A stretch of DNA of 64,000 bases, from assembly GCA_950295325.1 (NCBI GenBank), contig OX485805.1, positions 15,177,501 to 15,241,500 on the forward strand, in the 5' to 3' direction. The number at the start of each line of letters is the position of its first letter. Position 1 is the first letter of the stretch. Positions 1 through 13,705 of the stretch are shown here, piece by piece. The translations under genes were made by a program, and so were the position numbers. The notes beneath the pieces were generated by a model. That model made no database searches. It saw only the letters and a program-made list of their open reading frames with translations, and was not told where the DNA came from. Source of the stretch: Polytrichum commune. Its lineage: Eukaryota; Streptophyta; Polytrichopsida; Polytrichales; Polytrichaceae.

Positions 1-2735
1 TAAATAGTGGTCGGTTCTCGTTGTTCATTGCTTGGATCTTTGGGCTCAACAATGGGTGACCCAAAACCGAGTAAGATTTACACTATACATCATATTATGA
101 TTAATTGTGGTCCACACTATTTATCATTGACTTACATAAATAATCCTACAATCACCATGTGGCAACCAAAGAAGGTGGCATGAGATATTTGTTGCTACAT
201 CGGATTGGTTTCCTCATGTCACCTACAGAGGGGATAATAATGAAAACATGCTCCCTATAGGTCATCCTAATTTAAGATCATTGGACAAATTCTAAGTTGT
301 TGGCCCTAATTTAGGGGTTGCATTTACAAAAAAATGACAATCCCAAGTTGTCAAATAGTAATCAATGTTTCACGTTACTCTCCTCCGGTTTTCCCTCCCC
401 CTCTATAGGTATATTACTACATAATACTACATAATGTAAGTCATGGATAAATGTAATTCAATGGGTAAATGCTACATAATGTAAGTCATGGGGGCCATCC
501 TAATCAACGTGGCACGTGAACTTTAATTCCACACTACATTAGATTTGTAGTGTGCCACACTAAAAATTGTATTTAGTGTCACCCACTCTAGTTGTTTTTC
601 TCAACACTAACTGTAAACTGCCCATGCAGTGTTACCAACAATAAATGTAAATCCAACATTACTTATTATTCCTTGTAAAAAATAAAAAGTAAAAATAGTT
701 AACAAAGTGTTTTTTAATCCAAATTTCAGTCACCCATGACAATATTCCACTACATAAAAAGTTGGGATGCATAATATATCAAATTTTATTTCAATAAATG
801 ATGTGAATTTCATGCATTATGCCATCAAAGAATGGTCAAGCAAGAGTAGGCACACAACCACACGTCAACAACCCCAGATATCATCATATACTTATTAGCA
901 AGTTCGTCAATCTATTGTTAGCAGTTTAAGGGACTGGATGATCCTTAATTAATTGTGGTTTTTTGGCAAATTCCAATTGTATACATGTTTGAAGTTTAGA
1001 TATGACTACTCACAGTCAAAATTTTGAACATTGAAGTTCTGTATATAGGAGATAGAAATATCACATGGGATTTTTTTAAATTTACGCCATTATATGATCA
1101 TTCAACAATTTCTCATAATGTGTTATATTTTTTAGGCTCATCATAATTGTTTCAATGACTATAGATTACGTCATTGATAAAACCAAAAGTTTGCTTGAAC
1201 AAGTTTTGAATGGTCTACTTCCGGGCTAATTGCAAGTTGTGTATAGAAAGAGTGTTGTCAACAAACTTTGTTTATAGTAAATTGGTTCATAGTGAACATC
1301 GAAGGTCATAAATTGATGTCAAATTTTTTCGAATAGTGTCATGTATAACATTAAATATCATGATAAAATGATAAAATTGATATGAAGGTTTTTTTAGGTC
1401 ATATCACATATAATATTAAATCAAAATGATAAGATTGATATTATATATTTTCAAATAATATTTGTATAAAAAAAATATTAAATAATTAAAAAAGTGGCCA
1501 TATAATATCATTTCAATCATACAAAATTTATTTGTATGTTTTTGTTTCATTCTAATATTTTTCTTTAGAGTGTTTAGATGGCTTCATCTACTGTTGCCAA
1601 CATAATGAAGAATTCTAACAACCTTCTACTTACAGTAAAAAATAAACATTGGACATTTTCAACAAAAATAAAATAAAAATCTTGTGCAGGGTCTATACTT
1701 CCACATCTAAAAGATACGTTTCAAAAAAACATTTTTGCAAGCACATGTTTTTACACAGCTTACATATACTTTGGAATACACATGCACGTGCTAAAAACAT
1801 TATTGGCAAATCACGCATTCAGAATTATCAAAAGTAAAACATTTTTGTCTTGAGCGATGAAATGACAAGAAAAAAAAAAGTTAATTAATAAGAAAAAAAA
1901 TGGTTGAAAAAAACAACTAAGATTTGGAAGACCTTGAACTCCTTCGATGTTGTTCATAAAAATAAAGATAAACTCATTTTATCATTTATATTGGATCCGG
2001 TCTTAAAATTATTTTTAAGAATTCAAAAATGGGGACATCACTTTTATTTGTTTTACTTCAACAAGCTTGTCACTGAAATTGAATTTGCGGAATACTTAAA
2101 ATTCATCAAAGATATTTTCGGTGTAGAACTTTTAATGCAAGCATGGGAAAAAATAACGTAGAAAGAACACAAAACATCTCGCAAAACATATGTAAATGAT
2201 ATTTTTCGGTGAAATTTTTAAAAAATGATTTTATAAAATTTACTGTTTTATTTGTTATTTTTAATTATTTATGAATTGATCTACTTCAAGTATGTTTTGT
2301 ATCTTATTTGTTTGTGTTTTATGTTTAGGTTGGAGGTGGGGCGTAAGGAATATATGCAATCTATAACGAATGCACAATACATTCACTACGAGATGAAGAC
2401 TCCGGAACGATCCCAACGCATAGCACATGAATATACTAGTTATAGGATTCGCCGCACTGAGTTGATGAAGGAAATCTATGAGAATGATGTTGAAGCAAAT
2501 GAAAATGAAGTGGATATAGAAAATAGAAAATAAAGCAATGTATCTTATCAATTTTATATGCATTCTTTTTATTTTAATTGAAATTATTTTGCACTTGAAA
2601 TTTTCCAGATGATTTGTAATAAAAGACTGAAGTTTTTTTTAATATCAAAATAGTCAAAACAATAGTTTGATTGCTAAATAGTAATATCACAACCACTCCT
2701 TGCTTTGATCAAGATATTATGCTTAACTCGGTCAT
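1..2735. other. AT-rich intergenic DNA, no recognised gene
   Basis: AT-rich sequence with many short poly-A and poly-T runs. The first 40 bases resemble the tail of the CCGGTT-type repeat described at 27.4-27.8 kb (a CGGTTCTC...GTTCATTG block). Two short plus-strand reading frames stand out a little. One (1904-2161) has 85 codons and is lysine/phenylalanine rich. The other (about 2329-2533) follows a pyrimidine-rich stretch ending in TTTAG, so it could be an old exon, and its C-terminus is acidic. Neither matches a family I recognise. I see no RNA gene here. Confidence 0.5.
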
Positions 2736-5300
2736 GTAGTTAGCTTTTTGGTTACAAACAAACCCAGGGAAACAATCAGGGAAGACTTAAAATGTGACTT
2801 GTATAACATCTAGGCGTCTTAGATAAGGTTCGTTAGAGAAAACATAAGGTTATATCACCTCTTTTCATATTAAAATAGACAATTAGTTTAGGGGTAAGGG
2901 ATAAAAAAACATTTAAAAGATCACTCCGTTTCAGTACATGCAAAGGTGACAGTCCCTCACCTCACTCTACTTTCCCAGTCAATTGTCTGGCAGTGAGTTC
3001 ATTTTAATTGGACCAAGTGCGGTGCAAAAGCATAGGCACAACCATAGTCCATAATCTTATAATAGTATCTCATGGTTGTCTCTTTACTGAAGCCAGGGGC
3101 ACTTCAACGTAGTCCATGGTCTTTCATTTATAAATCATTTGTTAATGGAACTTGAAAATGTCAGTCTGTAATCCATTCAGGATATCATGTCTTCCTTAAT
3201 TAAATCAATCTCTTAATTAATCCGTCAGTCCATAGCCTCAGTACCTGGTTCACTTCAGAATAGCATAGTGCTCTCCTCAAGACTATGAATCCATACCACA
3301 TATGCGGTTAACATAGGCTCACAACACTCATGAATTCATTAGATTCACTTAAGGTTCAGATTCCTTATTCTTAGATTTCAAGACATTCAATTTACTAAGT
3401 CATATCATTATTGCAACTAAGGTTGGAGTCACACACTTACTAAAACCAACAAAAGAATCAATCAACATTAGTTCTTTAATAAACAATACCAACTTACCGA
3501 GAACTTGAGCAGCATGTCCTCGCGACTCCCTTGGTATTGAGATAATCCTTCGCAGTCAATGGACTCATCCAGTTGACTCTTCACCATTCATGAACAGTTA
3601 GTACATACAATTTCTCCCTCATACTTTAACCGCAGTCTATTCCCATTCACGGATTTCTCTCAGGACCATTACAAAGTCGAGTTATCTAGTACAGCCTAGT
3701 AATTACCTCCAATCGACCTCCGACAATAGACTCAGTGGTTTAGATTTCTGCTTCCAATTTCTGTAATTATCCACCTAGTCTAAGAATGACGTTTATGGCC
3801 CTAGCTCCTTGCAGATTACAGCCTAAGACCTTCTTCCCCCTATCAGTACATTCTCTATGATCATGAACCGAATCTGTGCCTACTTTATATGGTTGATTCT
3901 GTCGAAGACATTGGCCTTGCATTCTTTCCAATTTCTGAGACATGCCATGTGATTAATGCGTTTAAACACGCGTAGCAACCTATATTAATCTTACACGGTG
4001 ATTGACGTAACTTCCAAAGTCTATTAACCCTGCCTCCTCGCGTAAACAATTCCAAAATAAACTTGGAGATTCACAACTATGACCAGGGAGACTTTTGGGC
4101 ATAATCGGTAGGGATCCTAGTGTTTGCGTTTCCAACCGGTTACATGTTGACACACTCCGGGTTTCCTTTATTAATTTGGAGTAGATTCCATAGATTTCTC
4201 TAAAATGATCAATAATTTTCCTACAGTCTTGAACATCAACCGGTTATTTCACAAACTCAACCGGTTCATTTGTGACTCACTGCCGGTTCTCCCCTATCAG
4301 AGCCCTCAAATTATATTTCTCCAAACATGCTATTACAATGTAGTGAGTACCTAGGCGAGACCTCAGATAATAATTTCAATTATGGGCCTATTGGATTTCA
4401 TTCCCTAGGATTATCCGTAGAATATGTAAATGTCACATTGTAATTTCTTCAGCGAGGAATAAGGTGATAACTCAACATAATTTGATTATATAATTTCACT
4501 CGTTAGTATGATTAACCAAATCCACTGCAAATACTTACGACTGAACCTCGCACAGACGATAGTCACGAATTATCTTACATTGAATTGATATCCCCTGTAA
4601 TTCGCTCAGCAAGACAATAGCAGAGAATTAGAGTAATTTTAGCTATACCATCAAGACAGTTTCAATGAGGTGTAGTCTCGATCATGCAGACTTTACAAAG
4701 ATGCAATTAATGTTATAGAACCCACAGATAAAGGCTATAGCCCCATAAGTGCTGTGAATCGACTTAAGTTAATCTCTGGTGCCTTAATTAATCCCCGATT
4801 CCCTTAATCAAACTGCTCGAACAATCAAGAGGATCACAGATCTTTTAGAGACAGTCACGACATTAATCCCTCACCAAATTCCAAGACTGCAGTGCTCTTA
4901 ACTACAAGACAATTGACTTACAAGATAAGTATAATATTGGCAGATTAACAACGTGAGCCCCGTTCAAGTTACAATGCCTCGCACAACCAGACTTATATCA
5001 ATTAAGTACTCAATACAATTGAAAAGTATAATGTATCCCAGCACAAGCACTCTGGAATGCATCAGATTGACAGTCTGTAAGTCAAACTAAAATTAAGACA
5101 ATAGCAAATAGTTCATCAAATGTTCACCAAAAACATAAACCAAAGTTCTGTCAATCTTGCGGCTCTCCTAGCCCTCTTGCTCTAAGTTCGAGAGAGAGTT
5201 ATGAGCCTTCATCTCCCTTGTATCTTCCACACGAGCCGGCCGAGGCCCGGTAACTTCCGTAACCGCCATAGATCATTGCCCCAACTAGTTACTGTTTCTA
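2736..5300 (-). repeat. Long LTR-like repeat block, copy A (inverted)
   Basis: The reverse complement of this stretch matches the blocks at 9.3-11.7 kb and 13.7-16.1 kb. The clearest shared segment (about 2750-3130) holds the reverse complements of GCACTTGGTCCAATTAAAAT and of CACATTTTAAGTCTTCCCTG, in the same order and spacing as in the other two copies. Read on the minus strand the block ends in CTACA, as copies B and C do. A plus-strand CCGGTT-type repeat lies within it near 4090-4310. Homology is convincing at the end near 2.75 kb and weaker towards 5.3 kb, so the outer limit is approximate. Confidence 0.45.
4090..4310 (+). repeat. CCGGTT-type dispersed repeat, copy 1
   Basis: A block of about 220 bp with the order CCGGTTACATGTTGACA, CTTTATTAATTTGGAG, AAAATGATCAATAATTTTCC, CCGGTTATTTC, AACTCAACCGGTTCAT, CCGGTTCTCCC. 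The same order recurs at about 14560-14750, 27385-27580 and 27590-27795. It has no coding capacity. All copies lie on the plus strand, although the surrounding LTR-like block here is inverted, so it is a separate repeat and not part of that block. Confidence 0.6.
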
Positions 5301-6094
5301 ATTCTCGGAGTCAATTGCCTCTTCTCACTTATCCATTTAAATAACAACAAGATAAGTAAAGGCTCTAATCACACTTAATCCGGAATTGAACCAAAAAGGT
5401 TGAAAATTGCTACCACAGGTCACTTATCTGAATCACACAATTATATTTTAATAATATGTAGATATGTGTGTATTCCAAAAACAAACATCAATAAGGTACA
5501 TCTTTAAATAATATTAGACTATGGGCTCAAATTATGATACAAATTTTAAGCTCATTAATTAACATATTTCAAAGAACCTATGTGATCATTTTTCTCACGG
5601 AGACTACTGCACTCTGTCACTCTACAAAATCAACTAATTTTAAATCATTATAATATAATTTCAATGCATATAGTATCTTTGGCTTCTCATACTTCAAAGT
5701 AAATGTCATTTCATGTATATTTTCAAGAAATTATATTGGTCGATGCAACTCTTGGTGTTAATAAAACCTTATATTTTAGCATTTTTTTATCCAAAAAAAA
5801 TTTGTTCTAACTTAGGACATCATTAATCAAACTTAGAAGGTATAAGGTAGATGGTACATTAATTTGTTATTTTAATTGAAAAAAATTGCGTTTCTAATTT
5901 ATACTATAAACTAAAATTTCATTGAAGCTTACATTTTTGCATAATATAGTATAATACTCGTGAGAATCTTTCATTCTTTGCACCGAATTTGTTGTGTCTT
6001 CATCTATATATTGGAATATCATTTTTCGGGTGTAATTACCCGCATCTCCTTGAATTTGTATTTTATTGTTATATAATTTTTTCATTTTTTGTAG
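5301..6094. other. AT-rich intergenic DNA
   Basis: No gene recognised. The stretch is AT-rich with short homopolymer runs. From about 6095 it leads into a segment of some 50 bp (TGTAGCCCAAATGAAGTTTA and following) that is repeated directly at about 9345, just after the first copy of the unknown gene family. This may mark the ends of an old element. Confidence 0.4.
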
Positions 6095-6539
6095 CCCAAA
6101 TGAAGTTTAAGTGAGAACAATTTCTTAATTGAACCAGAAAGGTAATGATGAATTGGGCCCGAATTGTACACCAAAAGACAGGGAAAAAAATCAAGAGGTG
6201 GCAAGACAGAGGCTCTAAGACTTGGGAGTTACTTTTTGCACTTTACATTTTGTTTTGTTGCTAGGAAATACCCTCGTATGCGGTTGTGACAAATACACCC
6301 TTAAGCTACATTCCGATCCAAAGTCCATTGTTTAGTCCTAAGGGTTCTTTAGGAATTATGAAAGAAAATCAGAGTCTAAGGCTATAGGTGCATTAATATG
6401 AGGCCTTGTTGCAAGAGTAATCAAAGCAATTGTGTGAGAAGGGTGAATCACTAATTACATGCCAATCAACCGTAGTATAGCACATTTTGGACTTGGCCGT
6501 AACTTTGAAGGACAAGCTGGATCAGCAAGTGGTGTTAGA

Positions 6540-9310
6540 TGAAAAAAAAAAAAAAAAAAAAAACTATTGACTTGTATCAGAAGCAGGTAGCCAAGAAGGA
6601 GTTGGAGAATGTGATTCTTTGGCAATAGTTAGATGGTTGTAGGCAATTACAGGAGCAGTTGGGACTATATCAACAAGAGTTGAAGTAGGTCACAAATAAA
6701 AAATAAAAATAAAAATAAAAATTGAGGTTACAGAAAGAGGAACTAACCCAATACAAGGCAACGACCAGTCGGGTTAGAGTTGGGAATCATCCATAACCTA
6801 TATTGTGTCAACTTTGGACCCAATTCCCATGGTGTACAAGGACATATTTTCTTAGTTGTAGAGTTGGGAATCTAAGAGCCTTGTACCTAAAGGCCTATTC
6901 CAAATGTTTGAGTGTCAATGTCAATTTTTTCTATTGGTTGTAGGTCTCAAAAAAGCTGCGTGGATAGACCATAGTCGTTATTTGAAGATTTGGCAGCAAA
7001 GTCTTGAGTGGGGGTGGAAAATTTATTTGTAGAAATTCTTGCTCAACGGTAGGTTAATTTATCAAATGCTTATTCCACTTTAATGGTAATTGAAGATTTT
7101 GGGGCCATAACTCTTTTTTATTACGTGTCTTTGGAAAATTAGTGGCTAGTGAGGTATCAATTTCCGATTAATGTTGAGAGAATAGAGGTGTTAGGATAAG
7201 AGTATGGTGTTCGAATATGTCGCAACCCTTGCTAGGTCCCTTAATAATCTTGCCAATTTTCGTTTCTAGCAAAGGTTACGAGCGCTAACCCTTCGCATTC
7301 CGCCATGCTAATGGATAGCTCCTCTTACCCCGGACCAATAGTTCATAGGAGGGAACCAACCCTCCTACTTTGCTTTCGGGACTCACCCCTTAATCGGTAA
7401 CCCATTTCCCCAATGTGGACTTCCATCCATGGGAGTCCAATCCTATGTTGATCATCGCGTTGCCGGAGCAACACTACAACAACCCGAAGCATACTAGGCA
7501 ACTATGGCCTCACAATAGGCCAAAGCCCATGGAGGCCTTGCCGTTCGGCCTCGGGTGGGTGAGGCCACACCACCTCACCCATATAAGCCTCTAGGACTTC
7601 ACGCGGGGCCCCTACCCCACCGTCAACCAACCTCTTGTCTCTCTACCAAGAGTTGGGGCCAAGTGGACATTTTCCTTTAGCTGCTGGGCCTAGAACCCCC
7701 CAGCAGCTTCAGACCATCATAACTTCCTTGTATGATGTCTGATCATAACAACCAACCACTCCATCTTCATCTACGCTTCACGTAGATGCCGATGGACTCC
7801 TCACTTGCCCCATTCGGGCAAGTATTGAGGAAGTTATGCCTGTTTGAACCTTTGCAGTCCCGGGAATCACTCCCAGGCACTGCTGTACCAGGGCGCTGTC
7901 CCGGGACAGCGCCCCACTCAAATGGCCATAACTCCTAGCTCACACCTCCGATTGAGGTGTTCTTGAGCTTTCTAGAATCACCACGCCATGAGCTACGCAT
8001 AACTCATAGCCTTACCCTTGTGCCTCCTAGTCTTCGTGGGTGGGAGGCGTTCCCAATGCCCGGGGCCCTCACCCACACTAGGATCACTTGGGCCCTCTCA
8101 CCAACGGCGCCACAAGTCCCGGGTGTCACTCCGGGGTCCCCCTTGTGCCCATGGTGTTTCGGGCACTCCTCATGGAGAGGTGCGCGACAGAATATGTGCT
8201 CAATTTTATGCCCAACCCCTAGATAATTTACAACAGTGGCAAGGTATTTTGCAAGATCTGTTAGCTCAACTTTGGTATCTAGATTTTATGTCAAATATGT
8301 TGTTTGCCAATGTTCAGTGTCTCTCGATCTGCATCTCAGGGTGTAGATTTCTCTGGTTCTCATTATTTTTTTTCAATTTGACAGAGTGATCAATAGGCTA
8401 GAGAGATTAATATGAGAGCTAGAGATGCAAAACAAACCCGCGTTGAATTTACACATACATGTTCAATTCGACCTACCGCCTACCAAGTTCGCTCCAACTT
8501 ACCAGGCTATAGACTTGCTTGTAGCAGGGAGTCCCCTTATGCTCAAGTACCTTGGGCACCATGTGCACTTGTTTGATTCACTAGTTGAAGAACCAGTTCC
8601 GACATGGTCAGCCATGTTCTGGTTGCTCGAAGACTATGGACTTTCGCGAACTGAAGATGTACCTACCGATATCCAATATAGTAGAATTTCCAGGCAATGG
8701 TCTGAAGCTCCTCCGGTGGCCGTGTTAATCCACCCACATTTCTATGATTGCCCTCGAAGGTGCAAGTGAGATCCCAAGGCCACATTAATGAGTCTTGAGT
8801 ATAACCGCCCCGTAATCCAAGGACTGAAATATGTTGCGACCGAATGCAGGGCAACTTACGTGCAATTTTTCCAGAGTCATGTTCACCACAAGGACCATGT
8901 TTGCTTCCGAGCAGCAATTTTTATCAGACTGGTGTGGGCAGTGAAATGTGACTATAAACGTAAATGAAATTCGCGATAGCCACAAATTTTTGTTACTGCT
9001 CAAATTGCAGTACTGGCCCACGCGATGGGTGAGATTGGTGGAGGTGATGACGATTAGTCATTTCATTGCGGGCTCATAAGTGCCTTATTAATGAATTTCC
9101 GCATACACAAGCAAGACATTTTGAGAGATTTCTTCATTGGCAATGGATGAATGCACCTGAGTTGGTCGCAAGGGATGAGGATTTGCATAGGGCAATCGAA
9201 AAGATGTAGACCAAGAGCTAAAAGGTTCGGTCGAGGAAGCTCCTCAAAATCAGAGGCGTCCACCAAAGCTCCTCAAAAAATAAGTTGCTAGAGGGCCAAC
9301 AACGAGATAA
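6540..9310 (+). pseudogene. Decayed gene of unknown family, copy 1, split by a solo LTR
   Basis: A broken plus-strand protein-coding region that I cannot assign to a known family. Pieces are recognised by homology to the second copy at 12.4-13.7 kb. Before the solo LTR there is a glutamine/glutamate-rich, coiled-coil-like piece near 6570-6700. After the LTR, 8195-8389 encodes a QFYAQ..NLQQW stretch matching QFYSQ..NLKLW in copy 2. Then 8425-8769 encodes a 114-residue piece with PTWSAMFWLLEDYGLSRTED, matching a WLLEDYGLSRTEE block in copy 2. A further match (about 9010-9290) contains RWVR and HFI..AH blocks. Stops and frameshifts separate the pieces. The direct repeat at about 6095 and 9345 suggests the gene may be the internal region of an old LTR element, in which case the protein could be gag-like. 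That is inference. Confidence 0.5.
7218..8189 (-). mobile_element. Solo LTR, 972 bp, 5-bp target duplication GAATA
   Basis: This is the inverted copy of the repeats at 51711-52684 and 54885-55857. It begins TGTCGCAACC and ends GTGCGCGACA, so the termini form the inverted repeat TGTCGC/GCGACA with the TG...CA ends typical of LTRs. The flanks are identical: GAATA at 7213-7217 and GAATA at 8190-8194. A perfect 5-bp duplication around a single copy identifies a solo LTR, left after recombination between the two LTRs of a full element. It interrupts copy 1 of the unknown gene. Reading frames inside it in several directions are by-products of its high GC content. Confidence 0.9.
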
Positions 9311-9319
9311 GTGAGGGGC

Positions 9320-11740
9320 TATGTCGTATGAATTTTTTGTTTTTTGTAGCCTAAATGAGGTTTAAGTGAGATCAATTCCTTATTTGAACTAGAAAGGATG
9401 AATCTATCTAGTACGAATAGGCTATTATTTTGAGATAGGAGGAAGTAGGTATTGTGAAGACTATGGCATGATTTCAATGGGCAAAAAATTGTGATAACTA
9501 CCTAGTGGGGTGAAGAAGATATGTAGGCTAGACTTTTTTGTAGGCAGAGGGGCCGGATAGATTTTTCTTGTTTTTGTTGAACCTCTCCTGAAATTGTGAT
9601 TTCTTGAGTAAACTTCTCTTGAATATCAAGGTTATATGAATGCATATGTGTATGATTTACATATGTTAATTCAATTATCAATTATTTGACGTTATTAATT
9701 TATCTCCAGGGGGAATGTACCGGGGTTGTGAGGTACTATCTATTTTTAGCAAAATTATTTGAATGTGAGTGGATTTGCAAATAAATCAAGAGAGATTCAT
9801 GGGTTTTAATTGTACGCATTAATTGGAAGTTGTTTTGTACTTTGCCAGTCTTCTTATTTTGTTGCAATAAATGGTTAATTTAACGGGCAAGACTACCGTT
9901 TGAAGTTGTATCGAACTGGACTGTGGAATATGCTCTCTCAAACTTTGATTTGTGAGAAACAATTTTATTGTTGGCCGAGTATTTGAATAAGTCATCCTCA
10001 CAATTTACTAAGTATGAAATTACGTGTGGTTAAAACTATTGAGATTTAGGCCATAGAATTGCAAATTAATGTATCTCAAATTAATTACCTAAATGCAAAA
10101 GTGTGTTTGCATATGTAGGGGGTTGAATATTCCAGAAGGGGTTGTACTGGTCGCAAAATTGAAAGTTTATGAGCCTACAATGAATTAAAAAAAACACAAC
10201 TGATTCATTTAAAATCTCAAAAAGATTGCTAGAAATCTCGATTCAGTCCATGGTCTCAGAGATTGCAGTTCACGTAAAATGTTAGTGTTTAATTGAAGAC
10301 CATAATTTGAAGGAGGCAAGATTGTGTGATTAGTTATTTTGTATGAAATGGCTGATTGATTAAATGAGCAATTTCCGCACGCTAATTTGAGAAGATGGGT
10401 TTTTACAAACTAGGGTGCGTGAGAATTAGTCTTGATTGATTCCCAATACCGGAGATATTTTAATATCTCAAAGTACTTAGAAAATATGAGAGGAGTGATT
10501 CCTCTGCATGTGGATTATGCTCAATATTATAGTTGAATTGAATGCTGATTTGGAATTATTTATATGTTACAAACTTGTTTGATTGAGCGACATACTTAAT
10601 AGGCTATAGATCACCCATTCACGCACTTTGCGTATTTTCTGAACTTTCTCGAAAGCTAATTGCACCAGCAAATAAGACATCATGAATGTAATTAAATTCT
10701 TTAAATCAATTTGAGAGCATAATATGGTGTTGTTGTAAGATGTGTGAATGAAGGTGAGCCTTGGTATTTGATACCAAAATATAATTAAATTGAAGTTTGT
10801 CAAGACTATAAACTTCATGGCATGAAGCATATTTCTTTATTTTTTTAACCTTAAATAGAAGGCGAAGAGACATGAAACCTAACCATTGGCTGCGACTAGT
10901 TCATGTGAAGTCGATGGAGCGAAAGGTTGTGGAGACCCGAAGTCTTTGGGCATTGCTGGAGACAATAATTTAACCTTTGGTAACGTAAAGGAATTTTCCA
11001 GCAAGACATGCCGGGATGACAACCTAGAAGTATATTACTGAACGCACTAGGCAATTGGTTTGATTATATCATGACTGAAGGAAATCTCTTAATGTATTAA
11101 GATCAATTTGATGAACTTACAAAATGGACTTCACCTTTAATAAGATAAATGTATGAACGAAATGCTGTTCAATTAACCTTGGTGTGATATGGTTGATTAT
11201 TGTAATTTATGAAAATAACAGTTATTTTGGCCAAGACCAGGTAAGAGACTATTGTGAGACGGCATAATTAAGATTGAATTTAATAAAATAATATTGATAA
11301 TCTTGAAAAATGACTCTACTACATTTTCAAGTTATATTAAATAGAATCAATGAATGAAAAACTATTGACTACACCAAAGTATCCTTGGCTTCGATAAAGA
11401 CACCAAAATAGGTTATTTATGCAAGATTATTGACTATAACTATGCCTATGCTTGCGCACCGCACTTGGTTCGATTAAAATGAACTCATTGCTAGATTATT
11501 GCATGAGAATTTAGAGTGATATGAATGATTATCACAATAGCATATACTGATTTGGAGAGTTTTTTAAAAAACATTATTATTTATCCATGACCCAATTGTC
11601 AATTCTAACCCGAATTAAAGTGAAATGGCTATGTGTTTTCTTTAATAAAACTTACATGAGACACCTATATGATATACAATTCACCTTTTAAATCTTTCAT
11701 GAATGTTTCCATGGATTTGTTTGTAACCTGAAACTAAATT
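9320..11740 (+). repeat. Long LTR-like repeat block, copy B
   Basis: A stretch of about 2.4 kb without a gene, homologous along much of its length to 13.7-16.1 kb. Shared landmarks, in order: a GAGAGATTCATG block (about 9790), a TTGTTGCAATAAATGGTTAAT block (about 9860), GACTACACCAAAGT (about 11370), GCACCGCACTTGGTTCGATT (about 11460) and a block around CATGGATTTGTTTGTAACCTGAAACT (about 11710) ending in TACA. It directly follows copy 1 of the unknown gene, and copy C directly follows copy 2. This fits an LTR after the internal region of an element. Divergence from copy C is substantial, so it is old. Confidence 0.55.
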
Positions 11741-12400
11741 ACATTTATGAATTTTTGCCAAAACTTGGGTATGTATTGCATGAGCATATTAAACAAATAA
11801 TTAAGCTCATTTTTTACACTTGGACTTGATTGCGGCAAGCACGTCGTCTATTTGGCATAATGTACTTTCTTGCATAAGGGATCAAAAAATATTGACATCT
11901 ACAATTTCATCTTCAACAATATCATTATCATGCAAAAATGCAAGATCACCATCAATTTCTTTGTTTTCACCTTAAAAATAATTATCTAAAAACGGACGTA
12001 TCAAACATGGTCATCAATCTCCATCTTTTTGTTTCGTATTATATTCTATAATATCAAAAATAATAATTTTGGTATTTTGCAATATGATTGCACATTGATA
12101 TTTATAGAATTTTCTTCGTAATTCCTATGGACATGAATAATATGCAAATTTTAAATGTGATTGATGAAGCTCATAACAATGTTCAGAATTAAAAGATTTG
12201 ACCTTTCATCTTCCGCCATAATATGTTAATGGTATAATGTGAGTTGACAAAATGCCGCTAGCCTTGATAGTATTTCTTTGAAGTATGTTTCCAATGACTT
12301 TGTTTACAACAAAACCATTGAATTTCTCTTCATTAAATACATATAATAATTGGCAACACAACAATGTATTAAATGGGAGTTGAGAATTTATTTGTAAAAT
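11741..12400. other. AT-rich spacer before gene copy 2
   Basis: No gene recognised. If blocks B and C are the two LTRs of one element, this would be its 5' internal leader. I see no convincing tRNA-complementary primer site immediately after block B. Confidence 0.35.
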
Positions 12401-13705
12401 TTATGGTGCGAAAACAACTTAACATTTATGCTCTTTATTATGCTTTTGTAGTAATTGGTGATCTCGAGGCTCGAGTTTTACTTTATTATGTTGCTTTGGA
12501 ATATTAGTGGGTGATGTGACACCAATTTCTTGTCCTTGCCGAAAGACGAAAGGTGTCATGGTTCGATTATGAGACTCGAGTAAATTCTCAATTTTATAGT
12601 CAAGAGTTGAACAATTTGAAGTTGTGGAAGACAACGTTGAAAAAACTTCTGGTCCAATTGAGGCACCCAAATTTTGTGTTGGATGTCTTAGCTACAAACA
12701 CGCAACGTCTTTTTATAATTTTGAGTAAAAATCTCTCAGAATTTCATTATATTTACCAATTTGATAAAGTGGTTGATAGACTTGAGCGTTGTGTGAGGGA
12801 CATTTTGGCTGAGAAGATGTCGCTTCTTAATTTATACAGTCAAATACAGTTTGAACTCCCTCTTGAGAATTATGTACATGCTCACACAACCATAGAGATA
12901 CCCTTGATAAACAATGTTTTTATCCTCCGGTACTTGGGATAATATGCCCAATTGTTCGATAATCCAGAAGAATAGCCAATTCCTATTTGGCCAACAATTT
13001 CATGGTTATTGGAAGACTATGGATTGTCACGGACGGAAGAGGTACATGTAGACATACACTATCGTCATGTGGTCTGCAATCCCACCAGTCGTAATGACAA
13101 GTGATCATCATTATTGTTCATGCCCTCGACGATACAAATAGAATCCGGCCGCGACTTTGTCAAGTGTAGAGTATAACTGGGCGATTATATTAGAACCTAA
13201 GGCTATGACAGCGGAATGTCAGGCTACATACATACAATTTTTTCAGATACATGCTCATCATAAAGACCTTGTTTGTTTCCGGGCTGTAGTTTTTGCCAAT
13301 GTGCTTTCAAATTGGTATGGGCAATGAAATATGACTATTGATGTGAATCAGTATCATGAAAATCATCACGAGTTTCTGTTGCTACTAAAGTTGCAGGTTA
13401 GGCCTACGCGATGGGTGCGGATAGTAGAAGTAATGGCCATCAACCATTTTATAGTAGAAGCTCATAAATGTTTAATTAATGAGTTTCCGAATACTAGGCA
13501 GGACCATTGGAGAGATTTTGTGGTGGCAACGGACAAATGCACTAGAATTGGTGGTGAAGGATGAAGATCTACAAAATGCCATCGAGAAGATGGAAACACG
13601 CGAACTCAAGAGAGCTATAGAAGACGTTGCACATCGGCAAACATTGCCATAGTTACTGTGAAGGTAGGTTGCTGAGGAACCAACAACGATTTTAGTAGGA
13701 GGCTA
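12401..13705 (+). pseudogene. Decayed gene of unknown family, copy 2
   Basis: The best-preserved copy of the unrecognised protein. The open part, 12553-12942 (129 codons), contains QFYSQELNNLKLW, a leucine-rich stretch and VVDRLERCVRDILAEKM, and ends at a stop after ILRYLG. Coding similarity resumes in the same region with WLLEDYGLSRTEE (about 13000-13050). It resumes again at 13331-13564 with VNQYHENHHEFLLLL, RPTRWVRIVEVMAINHFI and DHWRDFV. At least two stops or frameshifts break it. It shares architecture with copy 1 at 6.5-9.3 kb. I do not recognise a catalytic motif. A gag-like structural protein of a retroelement is possible but unproved. Confidence 0.5.

Noticed and set aside
7957-8389. 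Plus-strand reading frames of 89 and 123 codons as genes
   Set aside because: They lie mostly inside the GC-rich solo LTR and recur on the other strand of its other two copies. Only the part after 8195 belongs to a decayed gene.
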